Below, piece after piece: positions 36,657 through 45,370 of a DNA stretch of 64,000 bases (its first letter is position 1; every line of letters starts with the position of its first letter). Source of the stretch: Paenibacillus sp. FSL H8-0548 (GTDB lineage Bacteria; Bacillota; Bacilli; Paenibacillales; Paenibacillaceae). The translations under genes and the position numbers were made by a program. Location of the stretch: contig NZ_CP152049.1 in assembly GCF_038630985.1 (NCBI RefSeq), positions 4,421,501-4,485,500 of the forward strand. The letters are read 5' to 3'. The notes under the pieces were generated by a model. That model searched no databases and was not told where the DNA came from. It worked only from the letters and a program-made list of their open reading frames with translations.

Positions 36657-38273
36657 ATGACAACAAACATATCCATATTTGATACGACGCTGCGTGACGG
36701 AACACAGGGCGAGGGAATCAGCCTGTCAGCGGATGACAAATTAAAAATTGCCCAGAAGCTCGACGCGTTGGGCGTTCATTATATTGAAGGCGGCAATCCG
36801 GGAAGCAACAGCAAAGATATTGAATTTTTCCAAAGGATCAAAGCTTTTAATCTGAATGCCAAAATTACCGCATTTGGCAGCACGCGACGCAAGAACAGCT
36901 TGGCTGAGCAGGATGCGAGCCTCGTTCGCATTGCAGAATCCGGTGTTCCTGCTGCTACGCTTGTAGGCAAGTCATGGGATTTCCATGTACATACAGCCCT
37001 GCAAACGACGCTTGAGGAAAACTTGGCTATGATTTATGATTCAGTCGCTTTCTTAAAGCATAATGGCATGGAAGCCTTGTTTGACGCAGAGCATTTTTTC
37101 GATGGGTACAAAAACAATCCAGAATACGCAATCTCGGTGCTTAAGAAAGCTCAAGCGGCTGGGGCGAATTGGCTCGTTCTATGCGATACAAACGGCGGAA
37201 CATTGCCAAATGAAATACATGACATCGTCACACGTGTCCGGCAGGAGCTTACAACACCAATTGGCATTCACACACATAATGATTGCGAGCTAGCCGTTGC
37301 AAACTCGCTTGCTGCTGTTAGAGCTGGAGCACGCCAGGTGCAGGGTACGATTAATGGCTACGGCGAACGCTGCGGCAACGCTAATTTATGCTCCATTATC
37401 CCAAATCTACAAATTAAAATGAATTACAACGTATTGGCAGAAGGCAAGATTTCCACCTTAACGAGCACAGCACGTTATGTAAGTGAAATCGCCAACGTCA
37501 GCATGCCAGTCGGTCAAGCTTATGTCGGCAACGCAGCGTTTGCTCATAAAGGCGGCATCCATGTGTCCGCAATCATGAAGGATTCCAAAACGTACGAGCA
37601 TATTCAGCCAGAGCTCATCGGAAACAAACAGCGTATTTTGGTTTCTGAGCTTGCCGGGCAAAGCAACATCATCTCTAAAGCCAAAGAGCTTGGTCTTGAT
37701 GTGAACTCAAATAATGAAAAAACAAAGCTGATCATGGATCAAATTAAAGAGCTTGAGCATCAAGGATACCAATTTGAAGGTGCCGATGCATCTATGGAGC
37801 TCTTGCTTCGCGAAGCCTTTGACGGTGAGGTCAAGGAGCTTTTTAAAGTGGAATCGTTCAAAATGCTTGTTGAGAAAACAAACGGCCAGATGATTTCTGA
37901 GGCTATCGTAAAAATCAATGTCGATGGTCAGCAGGTATATACAGCGGCGGAGGGCAACGGTCCGGTTAACGCGCTCGATAACGCCCTACGCAAGGCGCTG
38001 GTGCAGTTTTACCCAAAAATCGAGGGGATTCATCTCTCGGATTACAAAGTGCGTGTCATCGACGAGAAGGACGCTACAGCCGCTAAGGTTCGTGTACTGA
38101 TCGAGTCAACCGGACTTGACAATACATGGAGCACCGTTGGTGTCTCCAACAATGTAATTGAAGCAAGCTGGGAAGCTCTTGTCGACAGTATCCGCTATGC
38201 TTTGTTAGGAATGGTTAAAGTAGAAAATACGCCGCTTGATCCACATGATCGAATTGGACTTGTTAATCATTAA
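36657..38273 (+). CDS. cimA: Citramalate synthase
   Basis: Condenses pyruvate and acetyl-CoA to citramalate, a threonine-independent route to isoleucine. 538 residues. HMGL-like TIM barrel with IFDTTLRDGTQGEGIS (metal Asp), GIHTHNDCELAVANSLAAV, QGTINGYGERCGNANLCSI. The C-terminal LeuA-type dimerisation/regulatory domain starts near residue 395 (VKINVDGQQVYTAAEGNGPVNALDNALRKAL). The ATG at 36657 follows AAAGGAGG. TATAAT at 36602 is a possible -10. The length and motifs fit CimA rather than LeuA. Confidence 0.93.
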   Translation: MTTNISIFDTTLRDGTQGEGISLSADDKLKIAQKLDALGVHYIEGGNPGSNSKDIEFFQRIKAFNLNAKITAFGSTRRKNSLAEQDASLVRIAESGVPAATLVGKSWDFHVHTALQTTLEENLAMIYDSVAFLKHNGMEALFDAEHFFDGYKNNPEYAISVLKKAQAAGANWLVLCDTNGGTLPNEIHDIVTRVRQELTTPIGIHTHNDCELAVANSLAAVRAGARQVQGTINGYGERCGNANLCSIIPNLQIKMNYNVLAEGKISTLTSTARYVSEIANVSMPVGQAYVGNAAFAHKGGIHVSAIMKDSKTYEHIQPELIGNKQRILVSELAGQSNIISKAKELGLDVNSNNEKTKLIMDQIKELEHQGYQFEGADASMELLLREAFDGEVKELFKVESFKMLVEKTNGQMISEAIVKINVDGQQVYTAAEGNGPVNALDNALRKALVQFYPKIEGIHLSDYKVRVIDEKDATAAKVRVLIESTGLDNTWSTVGVSNNVIEASWEALVDSIRYALLGMVKVENTPLDPHDRIGLVNH

Positions 38274-38294
38274 GCTGCTAGGAATCAGAGAAAT

Positions 38295-38340
38295 AATAAA
38301 GGCTGCCCTTGTCATCATATGACATTAGGCAGCCTTTATT
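38295..38340. terminator. Bidirectional terminator cimA / resA-like
   Basis: AATAAAGGCTGCC / GGCAGCCTTTATT between convergent genes. Confidence 0.9.
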
Positions 38341-38348
38341 TTGGTTAA

Positions 38349-38888
38349 CTACATCCACTTCTCAATCAAGCGTTCCCATTCCTCGTAGGTAATGACGCCA
38401 TTAATTCGCTCTCGTATGACACCCTCACTATCAATCAGAAATGTTGTCGGGAATGTATCGACCTTATATTGCTTCGTCACATCCCCCTCTCGGTCCATCA
38501 GAATCGGAAATGTAAACTCATGCTCATTGACAAAGTCTCTAGCTGCTCGTTCTTTATCGTACTTCGTTGCATTAACACCGTAAAGTGTTATCGCCTCTCC
38601 ATATTGTTCATGCAAACGCTGCAGATCCGGCGCCTCCAGCTCGCAAGGCCCGCACCAGGATGCCCAAAAGTTAACGAATGACAGCTTGCCATGTACGCCG
38701 CCAACCTCATAGGACTTCTCGTCAAGCGCTGGAAGCTTAAAGACGGTTGCTTCGTAGCCAGCTTTTGGCTTGAAATCCGCAGAAGGAGCAGCGAGCGTAA
38801 CCGAATTCGGATCGTTGTTGTTATATTGGAATACAGCCAAGCCAGCAAACACAAAGGCGATTGTAAAAAGCGCAATGACACGTTTCAT
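38349..38888 (-). CDS. ResA-like thiol-disulfide oxidoreductase
   Basis: 179-residue membrane-anchored thioredoxin of the TlpA/ResA group. N-terminal helix (VIALFTIAFVFAGLAVFQ), then LSFVNFWASWCGPCELEAPDLQ (CGPC active site, about residue 80) and cis-Pro in VDTFPTTFLID. GAAGGTAG precedes the ATG. The family reduces apocytochrome c or sporulation proteins (ResA, StoA). No cytochrome genes are adjacent, so the substrate is open. Confidence 0.9.
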   Translation of the reverse strand: MKRVIALFTIAFVFAGLAVFQYNNNDPNSVTLAAPSADFKPKAGYEATVFKLPALDEKSYEVGGVHGKLSFVNFWASWCGPCELEAPDLQRLHEQYGEAITLYGVNATKYDKERAARDFVNEHEFTFPILMDREGDVTKQYKVDTFPTTFLIDSEGVIRERINGVITYEEWERLIEKWM

Positions 38889-39128
38889 TCAGTAACTACC
38901 TTCTCTCACTTCAACATAATATCTTTATGGCTTCATGGTATCATGCACAGTATGTTAGCTCAAGGCGCTGAGCCTATTAGCCATAAAAACGTCACGATTA
39001 CAACGCTGCTTCTTCTCCTATTGTAGCTCATCTATAGTCTATTCATACGTTATGGAACGAATATTAGCGCACTCAGACATATTCCGTTATAATTACGTTA
39101 TCCTAATTTATTAAAGGGAGGCATCATT

Positions 39129-39587
39129 ATGGCAGCACAGCAAAAGGGCCACATGACCCATTCTGCATATGAGCAGCTCATCCGAATTTGCAGAAACGCA
39201 AAGCCAATCGAAGCCTGCGGCATTGTTGCCAGCGCTTATCATTCAGCTTTCGACGAGGACACAGAAGGTGAAGCTATTCCTATTGTCGACACGATTATCC
39301 CCATTACCAATACCCATATTGACCCTACACATTCCTTTTCCTTTGATCCAGCCGAATGGACGGCCATCTACTACGATATGCAAAAAAACCGACAAAAGCT
39401 TGTCGGCCTGTTTCATTCCCACCCACGTACAGCGGCTGTTCCATCGCCTAGCGACTCTGAAGGCTTTCTCCCTTCATCCGAGCTGTCCTATTGGATTGTC
39501 TCCCTCCAAAACAGCGAAGCGCCTCATGTACAGCCCTATCGGCGCTCACAAGGTGAATTTCTGCCGCTTCAGCTAGTGCTTACTTAA
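39129..39587 (+). CDS. JAMM/MPN metalloprotease (M67 family)
   Basis: 152 residues with the JAMM zinc site: Glu in IEACGIVAS, then FHSHPRTAAVPSPSDSEG (HxH-x7-S-x2-D). Bacterial members process ubiquitin-like sulfur carriers or remove small modifiers, often linked to cysteine or thiamine synthesis. No such carrier gene is adjacent. GGGAGG precedes the ATG. The 3' end overlaps the convergent exonuclease gene by 15 bp. Confidence 0.9.
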   Translation: MAAQQKGHMTHSAYEQLIRICRNAKPIEACGIVASAYHSAFDEDTEGEAIPIVDTIIPITNTHIDPTHSFSFDPAEWTAIYYDMQKNRQKLVGLFHSHPRTAAVPSPSDSEGFLPSSELSYWIVSLQNSEAPHVQPYRRSQGEFLPLQLVLT

Positions 39588-40307
39588 ATAAGCATATAGG
39601 TCGCCTAGCGTCGTAATATTTCGCTCTAAAATACGAGCAAGATAGTTCCGCCACAGCTTAGCTGTCATGATCGAATCCTGCAGTGCATGATGCCGGTCCG
39701 TAACAGGAATACAGCAACTCTGAAGCAATTCATCCAGACTGTATCCTTCAAGGTCCGGCTCAAGCCATTTGGCTACCATCATCGTATCCAGCACTCTATG
39801 ATTCAAATTCACTTTGGAGGTACGCCATAGCGCTGCATTTAGAAACTGCTTATCATGCCCCGAAGCATGTGCAACAAGCAAGCGTCTTCCCACAAATTCC
39901 ATAAAATCATGAAGCACCTGCATCAAATCAGGAGCATCCTGTACCATTTCATTCGTAATACCTGTAAGCTCGACAATCGCACGCGGGATTTTACGTTTTG
40001 GATTGACAAGACTATAGAAGAACTCCTCTTCTACAACCTCGCCTCCGCGAAACATAACGGCTCCGAATGAAATAATTTCATCGCCATTTGTAGGATAAAA
40101 CCCCGTAGTCTCAAGATCAAACACAATAACCTCAAGCTCCTTTAGCGGCATGTCGAACATGGATTGCCTACGCTGCTCTTTGTTGACATTGCGAATAAAC
40201 GCCATTTGCTGCGCATTTTGCGAGCCAAGCATCGAAGCGATGGCAGGTGTAAATCCTCCCATTTTATATAGGTTCCACATACGACCGACGCCTTTTTGCT
40301 CCTTCAT
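39573..40307 (-). CDS. DnaQ-like 3'-5' exonuclease
   Basis: 244 residues. DEDDh exonuclease: VIVFDLETTGFYP (Asp, Glu), VAHASGHDKQFL (Asp), and DRHHALQDSIMTAKLW (His-x4-Asp). Resembles the epsilon proofreading domain but is free-standing, preceded by about 50 residues of helical leader. The start ATG (40305-40307) is 12 bases after the DUF294 stop with GGCGGTG upstream. It is the third gene of the amt-DUF294-exo run. Role may be DNA repair or RNA turnover. Confidence 0.88.
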   Translation of the reverse strand: MKEQKGVGRMWNLYKMGGFTPAIASMLGSQNAQQMAFIRNVNKEQRRQSMFDMPLKELEVIVFDLETTGFYPTNGDEIISFGAVMFRGGEVVEEEFFYSLVNPKRKIPRAIVELTGITNEMVQDAPDLMQVLHDFMEFVGRRLLVAHASGHDKQFLNAALWRTSKVNLNHRVLDTMMVAKWLEPDLEGYSLDELLQSCCIPVTDRHHALQDSIMTAKLWRNYLARILERNITTLGDLYAYLSKH

Positions 40308-40319
40308 TCCTTCACCGCC

Positions 40320-41387
40320 CTACATAAACCTACCCATTGTCTGCTTGAACACCGTTCGCTGCAGCTTCTTCCCCACTCGCAAACTGTTCTTTAATTCATC
40401 TGTCATTTCCTTCGTTAGCTTACGACTGGATAGCTTCCCATTATCGGCATAGAAGCCATCGGTGTTTTGCTCTGTCGTCATTAAGCGCAGCCTCAGAAAA
40501 ATACGGAATGCATGACCGTATGCCTCAGCGTCTGCTTCAGATATCCTTCCAATCTTCACAAGCTGTTTAATTCTCTGAAGAGTGGATGTCTCCTGTATGC
40601 CTACTTGAACAGATAACAGCCTTATGGCATTAACCATCGGGATATATGCGCCATATTTAATGTCTAGACTGCCTGAATCCTCTCCATACTGTTCCTTAAG
40701 CAATTGACCAAAGAAACCGATCAGCACCTTGTGACGCATCGTATTGTCTAACATCCGCTGCAAAATGATTTGATGATTAAGCATATCAATAAAAAATAAG
40801 TTCTTTAGCTCTTCAAGCAGCGCATGCTCTCCATAAACACAACGACCATCTGCAATAATCAATAAATAACGAACCGCTTCCCAGGACGGCTCCTTAAACC
40901 ACTGATTCAGCTTTCTTCCCCATTCTGATATGGATAAGTTCCATTCGGGATTACGGCTCAATACATTACCCTCACACGGCGGATAACCAACCGTCTGAAG
41001 ATTTCCAACGATAAGAACACTTAATTTTATGAAATAAGTCCGTACTTCTGCTGAATCAGCCACAGGATCACGATAAACAATTCCGCTATCTTGATCACTT
41101 GTCAAAGTTTGCTCTTTCCGGCCACCGCTGCCGAACAATAGATATGCGTAAGGCACGGGGGGAAAACCATTCCCCATCCGTGCCATTTCCGCTTCTGCGA
41201 GGATTATTGAGCGCCGAATTACTGCGTCGTGCACCTCATTCAATTGTTCATTAAATTGTTCGACCGAACTTGTGAGGAGAAGAGCTTCCATCTGCTGGTG
41301 AACCTGATCCCGCAAGCTCCGCAGCTCTTCTACACGATCAGCTGAACTAATCTGCTTCAGCAGCTGCAATCGCACCGGATCACTCAT
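40320..41387 (-). CDS. DUF294 nucleotidyltransferase (GlnD-like catalytic motif)
   Basis: About 355 residues. Nucleotidyltransferase signature LLFGSGGRKEQTLTSDQDSG (G-S-x-G-R and D-x-D, about residues 91-110), followed by a DUF294 C-terminal helical domain (YGAYIPMVNAIRLLSVQVGIQETSTL). The CBS or cyclic-nucleotide domains that often precede this module are absent; instead there is a short helical N-terminus. ATG 41385-41387 follows GGGAGAGGG. It sits 38 bp after amt and 12 bp before the exonuclease gene, suggesting one transcript and a possible link to nitrogen sensing. Confidence 0.87.
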   Translation of the reverse strand: MSDPVRLQLLKQISSADRVEELRSLRDQVHQQMEALLLTSSVEQFNEQLNEVHDAVIRRSIILAEAEMARMGNGFPPVPYAYLLFGSGGRKEQTLTSDQDSGIVYRDPVADSAEVRTYFIKLSVLIVGNLQTVGYPPCEGNVLSRNPEWNLSISEWGRKLNQWFKEPSWEAVRYLLIIADGRCVYGEHALLEELKNLFFIDMLNHQIILQRMLDNTMRHKVLIGFFGQLLKEQYGEDSGSLDIKYGAYIPMVNAIRLLSVQVGIQETSTLQRIKQLVKIGRISEADAEAYGHAFRIFLRLRLMTTEQNTDGFYADNGKLSSRKLTKEMTDELKNSLRVGKKLQRTVFKQTMGRFM

Positions 41388-41425
41388 CGGGCGCCCTCTC
41401 CCTTCAGTCAATCCTTCATATGATA

Positions 41426-42790
41426 TTAACCTTGAATATTTTCACCTGATTTTTTCATTTGCTCAGGATAACCATAAGCGCCATGCTCACTTAGGTCAAG
41501 ACCGATAATTTCTTGCTCCTCTGTTACACGGAAGCCGATAATAAACTTCATTACACCAAGTACCAAGAAGGAAGCAGCAAGTACGAACACTCCAACTACA
41601 ACTACCGATTCGAATTGTACCCAAAGTTGTTTAAAGCTTCCTGTGTCAATTAGACCACCTGTACCAACACCTACTTTGTCAGCGAGCACTTGAGTAGCGA
41701 AAATACCGTTAGCAAGCGTCCCCCAGATACCAGCCGCACCGTGAACGGACAAAGCATAGATCGGATCGTCAACTTTGATTTTCTCGAAAAATTTCACGCT
41801 GAACACAACAAGCACACCAGCTACTAGACCGATTACTACTGCTGCCCAAGGGTCTACGAATGCACAAGATGCTGTAATCGCAACTAGACCTGCAAGTGTA
41901 CCATTAAGCATAGCTGTGATATCTGCTTTTCCAGAAATTGCCCATGAAATGAAAAGTGCTGCCACGCCGCCTGCGCCTGCTCCAAGCATCGTGTTAAATG
42001 CTACGTAACCGAAGAAACCATCGCCAATTGCTACAGTACTGCCTGCATTGAAACCGAACCAGCCTACCCACAGGAGCAATACGGACAATGCCGTGAACAC
42101 TTGGTTATGCCCCAAAATTTCATTAGCTGATCCATCTTTGTTGAACTTCCCAATACGCGGTTTAAGCAACACAGTTGCCGCGAATGCTGCAAGCGCACCT
42201 GTTAAGTGAACGACCGTCGAACCTGCAAAATCTTGTGCGCCATCTTCAGCAAGCCAGCCGCCGCCCCAAATCCAGTGAGCCACTGTCGGGTAAATAATAG
42301 CGACAAAAAATAATGTAAATACGATGTATGAGGATAATTTAGCTCTCTCTGCGAAACCGCCCCAAGCAATGGATAAGGACACTGCTGCAAATGCTAATTG
42401 GAATAAGAAGAATACAGTGCTAGGATAGCTGTCGCCTTCACCAGCTGTCAATGATGGATTGAAGAAGAAATCTCCCCAGCCGAACAATGCATTAATACTA
42501 CTCTCACCGCCAAATGCCATACCGTAACCAAAAGCCCAATAAATAAGTGCAGCTAAGCCAGTTGTGAAAATCGTTTTCCCTGCAACATGGCCTGCGTTTT
42601 TCATTCGTGTAGATCCTGTTTCAAGTAATATGAATCCACCTTGCATAAGAAGAACTAAAATGAAAGCAAGCATAACCCATAGTGAGTTTAAACCCATGTC
42701 TAACGTTGCGGCTGAAGGATCCTCTGCGAACGCCATTACCGGAAACAATAAAGTGAAGATCCCTAAAGCTAACAATGTTTTCTTTACCAT
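41426..42790 (-). CDS. amt: Ammonium transporter
   Basis: Amt/Mep channel-type transporter, about 454 residues with an N-terminal signal-like helix (LLALGIFTLLFPVMAFA) and eleven expected membrane helices. Recognisable: GGFILLETGSTRMKNAGHVA, DFAGSTVVHLTGALAAF (pore His), VHGAAGIWGTLANGIFA (second pore His). ATG 42788-42790 follows GGGAG. A strong SigA promoter and a GlnR/TnrA-type site lie upstream. No glnK gene is next to it, where a P-II gene is commonly found; a GlnD-like nucleotidyltransferase follows instead. Confidence 0.96.
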   Translation of the reverse strand: MVKKTLLALGIFTLLFPVMAFAEDPSAATLDMGLNSLWVMLAFILVLLMQGGFILLETGSTRMKNAGHVAGKTIFTTGLAALIYWAFGYGMAFGGESSINALFGWGDFFFNPSLTAGEGDSYPSTVFFLFQLAFAAVSLSIAWGGFAERAKLSSYIVFTLFFVAIIYPTVAHWIWGGGWLAEDGAQDFAGSTVVHLTGALAAFAATVLLKPRIGKFNKDGSANEILGHNQVFTALSVLLLWVGWFGFNAGSTVAIGDGFFGYVAFNTMLGAGAGGVAALFISWAISGKADITAMLNGTLAGLVAITASCAFVDPWAAVVIGLVAGVLVVFSVKFFEKIKVDDPIYALSVHGAAGIWGTLANGIFATQVLADKVGVGTGGLIDTGSFKQLWVQFESVVVVGVFVLAASFLVLGVMKFIIGFRVTEEQEIIGLDLSEHGAYGYPEQMKKSGENIQG

Positions 42791-42807
42791 TACGACCACT
42801 CCCTAAA

Positions 42808-42824
42808 TGTTATGTTAACTGACA
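42808..42824 (-). promoter_or_regulatory. GlnR/TnrA-like operator
   Basis: TGTCAGTTAACATAACA fits the TGTNA-N7-TNACA pattern of TnrA/GlnR sites. It lies downstream of the predicted transcription start of amt, a position suited to repression. Confidence 0.6.
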
Positions 42825-42845
42825 TGCTACGAAAGACTTAATGTC

Positions 42846-42874
42846 ATTATAGACAGAAACGAACCATTTGACAA
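42846..42874 (-). promoter_or_regulatory. amt promoter
   Basis: TTGTCA, 17-bp spacer, TATAAT on the minus strand, about 56 bp before the amt start. Confidence 0.85.
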
Positions 42875-42894
42875 TAGTTTTTATATGTATTTTC

Positions 42895-42938
42895 AAAAAA
42901 AATCAAACGTTCGGCATATAACCTGACACGAACGTTTG
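42895..42938 (-). terminator. Terminator upstream of amt
   Basis: CAAACGTTCG pairs with CGAACGTTTG; on the minus strand it is followed by eight T residues. No established gene ends here on that strand. Confidence 0.65.
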
Positions 42939-43199
42939 GTTTTGGCAGCGTTCTGCTTCGAAATCAACGTTACAACCTATCTATCCTTCGCATTTTCATC
43001 ATCTATAGGTATAACTACCTCTCACGAAAGAAACAGGTCTAAATTCACATCAACATGTAACACGTTTGACTGTATGGTTACTTGTCCATTATCATTAGAA
43101 GTAGATGAAATAGCAGAACCATCGTTATCATAAGCTATCGTAAGAGCGGCCTTCTTTAATAGAAGTTTTTTTAGATACGTACGAATGGAGGGGTTAAAC

Positions 43200-43625
43200 A
43201 TGTATCGAATCGGAGAATTATCCAAACTCTCGCAAATCAGTGCTCGCACAATAGATTATTACACTTCAATCGGCCTTATTCAGCCAGCGGAGCGTTCGGC
43301 CAAAAACTATCGCCTCTATGCCGATGAAACCTTGCAGCGCTTAGAACGTATTGAACAGATGAAAAAAGATAAATATACGTTAGATGAGATTAAATCTACA
43401 ATTGAAAGCTGGAGCAAAATTACACCAGAAGAGCAAGTCTCTCGCAAGCTTACGGACCTGCAGCATCATTTAAGCCAGTTGGAGCGTGAAGTCAAGGAGC
43501 TTGAGCCTGTCCTCAATAAACTCAAGCCAAGGCAAGCCAACCATCTCTACACGCGTCTTGTGCCGCAGACAGCCGCTTGCATCGAGGCACTTATGATACT
43601 CATCAACAAAAGCTCCCTCATGTAG
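43200..43625 (+). CDS. MerR-family transcriptional regulator
   Basis: 141 residues. N-terminal winged helix (MYRIGELSKLSQISARTIDYYTSIGLIQPAERSAKNYRLY, beginning at residue 1), then a coiled-coil dimer helix (LTDLQHHLSQLEREVKELEPVL) and a short tail with a single Cys. No metal-binding Cys pair is evident, so a metal sensor role is unlikely. GGAGGGG precedes the ATG. It is 34 bp upstream of the YugP-type protease gene on the same strand, and may regulate it. Confidence 0.9.
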   Translation: MYRIGELSKLSQISARTIDYYTSIGLIQPAERSAKNYRLYADETLQRLERIEQMKKDKYTLDEIKSTIESWSKITPEEQVSRKLTDLQHHLSQLEREVKELEPVLNKLKPRQANHLYTRLVPQTAACIEALMILINKSSLM

Positions 43626-43659
43626 CGATATCTTATCAATATAATGGAGGAATGACTCA

Positions 43660-44340
43660 ATGATCATTATCTACGTATTAATCGCGCTTGCTTTTATACT
43701 AACGATTTGGGCACAATTCCGAGTCAAAGGAACTTTCAAGAAATGGACCAGCGTACCAGCAAACAGCGGATTAACCGGTTATCAAGCAGCAAGACGCATG
43801 CTCGACGCTAACGGCCTTCAGGACGTTCCCATCGAACCTGTAAGAGGCTCGCTCACCGATCATTACGATCCGATTCACCGTGTTGTACGCTTGTCTGAGC
43901 CCGTCTATTACGAAAATTCAATTTCCGCTATTTCAGTCGCTTGCCATGAGGTCGGACACGCAATCCAGCATGCCGAGCATTATCCTATGCTGGTGCTTCG
44001 CCATCGCATATTCCCTGTCGTTAATTTCGCTTCTGGCGTTGCCCCTTTCCTCTTCATCGCCGGAATTTTATTTTCAGCCCTGAATTTGATCGGTCTTGGT
44101 GTTATTTTCTTCTCAGTAGCAGTGGCCTTCCAGGTTATCACGCTTCCAGTTGAATTTAACGCCAGCAACCGCGCAAGAAATATTATGGTTGCCGAGGGCT
44201 TCATTACGAACAATGAAGAACGTGGAGTTGCCAAGGTGCTTAATGCAGCAGCTTTAACCTACGTCGCAGCAGCTCTTCTCTCATTACTTGAGCTCGTTAG
44301 ATACATCTTGATCTTTGTAGGCGGCAGTCGACAAGAATAA
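43660..44340 (+). CDS. yugP: YugP-type membrane zinc metallopeptidase
   Basis: 226-residue membrane protein with the zinc site HEVGHAIQHAEHYP (about residue 93). Hydrophobic segments lie at 1-18, about 120-165 and near the C-terminus (AALTYVAAALLSLLELVRYILIFVG, 198-222). The conserved run LTGYQAARRMLDANGL follows the first helix. TGGAGGA precedes the ATG. The family (neutral zinc metallopeptidase 2) has no defined substrate. Likely co-transcribed with merR and ended by the terminator at 44361. Confidence 0.92.
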   Translation: MIIIYVLIALAFILTIWAQFRVKGTFKKWTSVPANSGLTGYQAARRMLDANGLQDVPIEPVRGSLTDHYDPIHRVVRLSEPVYYENSISAISVACHEVGHAIQHAEHYPMLVLRHRIFPVVNFASGVAPFLFIAGILFSALNLIGLGVIFFSVAVAFQVITLPVEFNASNRARNIMVAEGFITNNEERGVAKVLNAAALTYVAAALLSLLELVRYILIFVGGSRQE

Positions 44341-44360
44341 TGAGTAGATGAAGCAAAACA

Positions 44361-44416
44361 AATAGGAGCTGTTCTCGATCGGTCATCAATGACCGATCGG
44401 AACAGCTCCTATTTTT
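44361..44416. terminator. Bidirectional terminator yugP / lysR
   Basis: AATAGGAGCTGTTC ... GAACAGCTCCTATT with inner CGATCGGTCA/TGACCGATCG: a long, nearly perfect stem. Confidence 0.92.
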
Positions 44417-44427
44417 ATTCGTACTTA

Positions 44428-45327
44428 TCATTTTTTTGAGCCTTCTTGGAAATACCGAAGCAAAAAACCGTGAAATACTTTGGCTACTAACGGAAGCTTC
44501 TCGTTTGAACGCTGTATAAGTCCAATCGTCCGTGTCACACGCGGCTCCGTGACGCGGACTTTTCTCGCCTGCAAAGGCCCCGTATAATGAAGAGCCATCT
44601 CCGGAAGCAGGCTCACTCCCATCCCCGCAGCAACTAGACCGCGAATCGTATCTGTCTCCTCACCCTCAAAGCCGATCTGCGGCGTGAAGCCCGCCTCCAG
44701 ACAAGCCTCCCATACAATTGGCCTAAGCGAGTAGCCTTCGCTAAATAGTACAAAGGTCTCCTTCTCAAGCTCCTTCAGCTCAATCGATTCTTTATCGCAC
44801 AAGCGATGGCCTGGCGGCAATATCGCAAACAGCTCTTCGGTTAGGAGCACTTCACCGCTTACGAATTCATGCTCGTCAGGAAAAGGAGAGATAAAGGCCA
44901 AATCGATTTCACCTTTGATCATGTCTCGAATTAATGATGGATACATCCCTTGTTTAAATCGAAACCTCACATTCGGATGCAGCTTGTGAAATGCTGCTAC
45001 AACCTGCGGAATCAAAGAAATTCCTAAGCTATGAGGGAAACCTAATCTAATTTCACCCTTCTCAGGGTCTAAAAATTCATGTATTTCAATAACCGCTCGC
45101 TCGAGATCAGCCAATATGACTTCAGCGCGTTTAAGAAATAGCTGACCAACTGGCGTAAGCTGTAGGTTTCTTCCTTTTTGAGCGAATAGCTTTACGCCAA
45201 GCTCTTCCTCAAGCTGATGAATTTGCCGACTCACTGCTGATTGAGCTACATGCAATTCTTCTGCCGCTTGCGTAACATGCTCTTTTCTAGCTACTTTTAC
45301 GAAATAATGAAGCTGACGAAGTTCCAT
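44428..45327 (-). CDS. LysR-family transcriptional regulator
   Basis: 299 residues, the normal length. N-terminal helix-turn-helix (MELRQLHYFVKVARKEHVTQAAEELHVAQSAVSRQIHQLEEELG region), then the periplasmic-binding-protein-like effector domain (GEIRLGFPHSLGISLIPQVVAAF; LVAAGMGVSLLPEMAL). It is closest in style to the CynR/YwbI-like branch. The regulated gene is not evident: upstream lies the rhomboid gene on the same strand, not a divergent partner. Confidence 0.92.
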   Translation of the reverse strand: MELRQLHYFVKVARKEHVTQAAEELHVAQSAVSRQIHQLEEELGVKLFAQKGRNLQLTPVGQLFLKRAEVILADLERAVIEIHEFLDPEKGEIRLGFPHSLGISLIPQVVAAFHKLHPNVRFRFKQGMYPSLIRDMIKGEIDLAFISPFPDEHEFVSGEVLLTEELFAILPPGHRLCDKESIELKELEKETFVLFSEGYSLRPIVWEACLEAGFTPQIGFEGEETDTIRGLVAAGMGVSLLPEMALHYTGPLQARKVRVTEPRVTRTIGLIQRSNEKLPLVAKVFHGFLLRYFQEGSKK

Positions 45328-45370
45328 ACCGGTTAGATTCTCTCCTGTAACTACATAGTTTTCATAAATG

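Larger units (their letters stand above)
42800..43199. other. 400-bp region between amt and merR
   Basis: Holds the amt promoter and operator, a minus-strand terminator at 42895-42938, and a 59-codon minus-strand open frame (43022-43201, ending VNLDLFLS) that lacks a clear ribosome-binding site. TTGACT-N17-TTATCA near 43066 could be the merR promoter. The short open frame is listed here rather than as a gene because I cannot support it beyond the downstream terminator. Confidence 0.5.

Noticed and set aside
43022..43249. Minus-strand open frame as a confirmed gene
   Set aside because: No ribosome-binding site and overlap with the merR start; kept only as a possibility linked to the orphan terminator.
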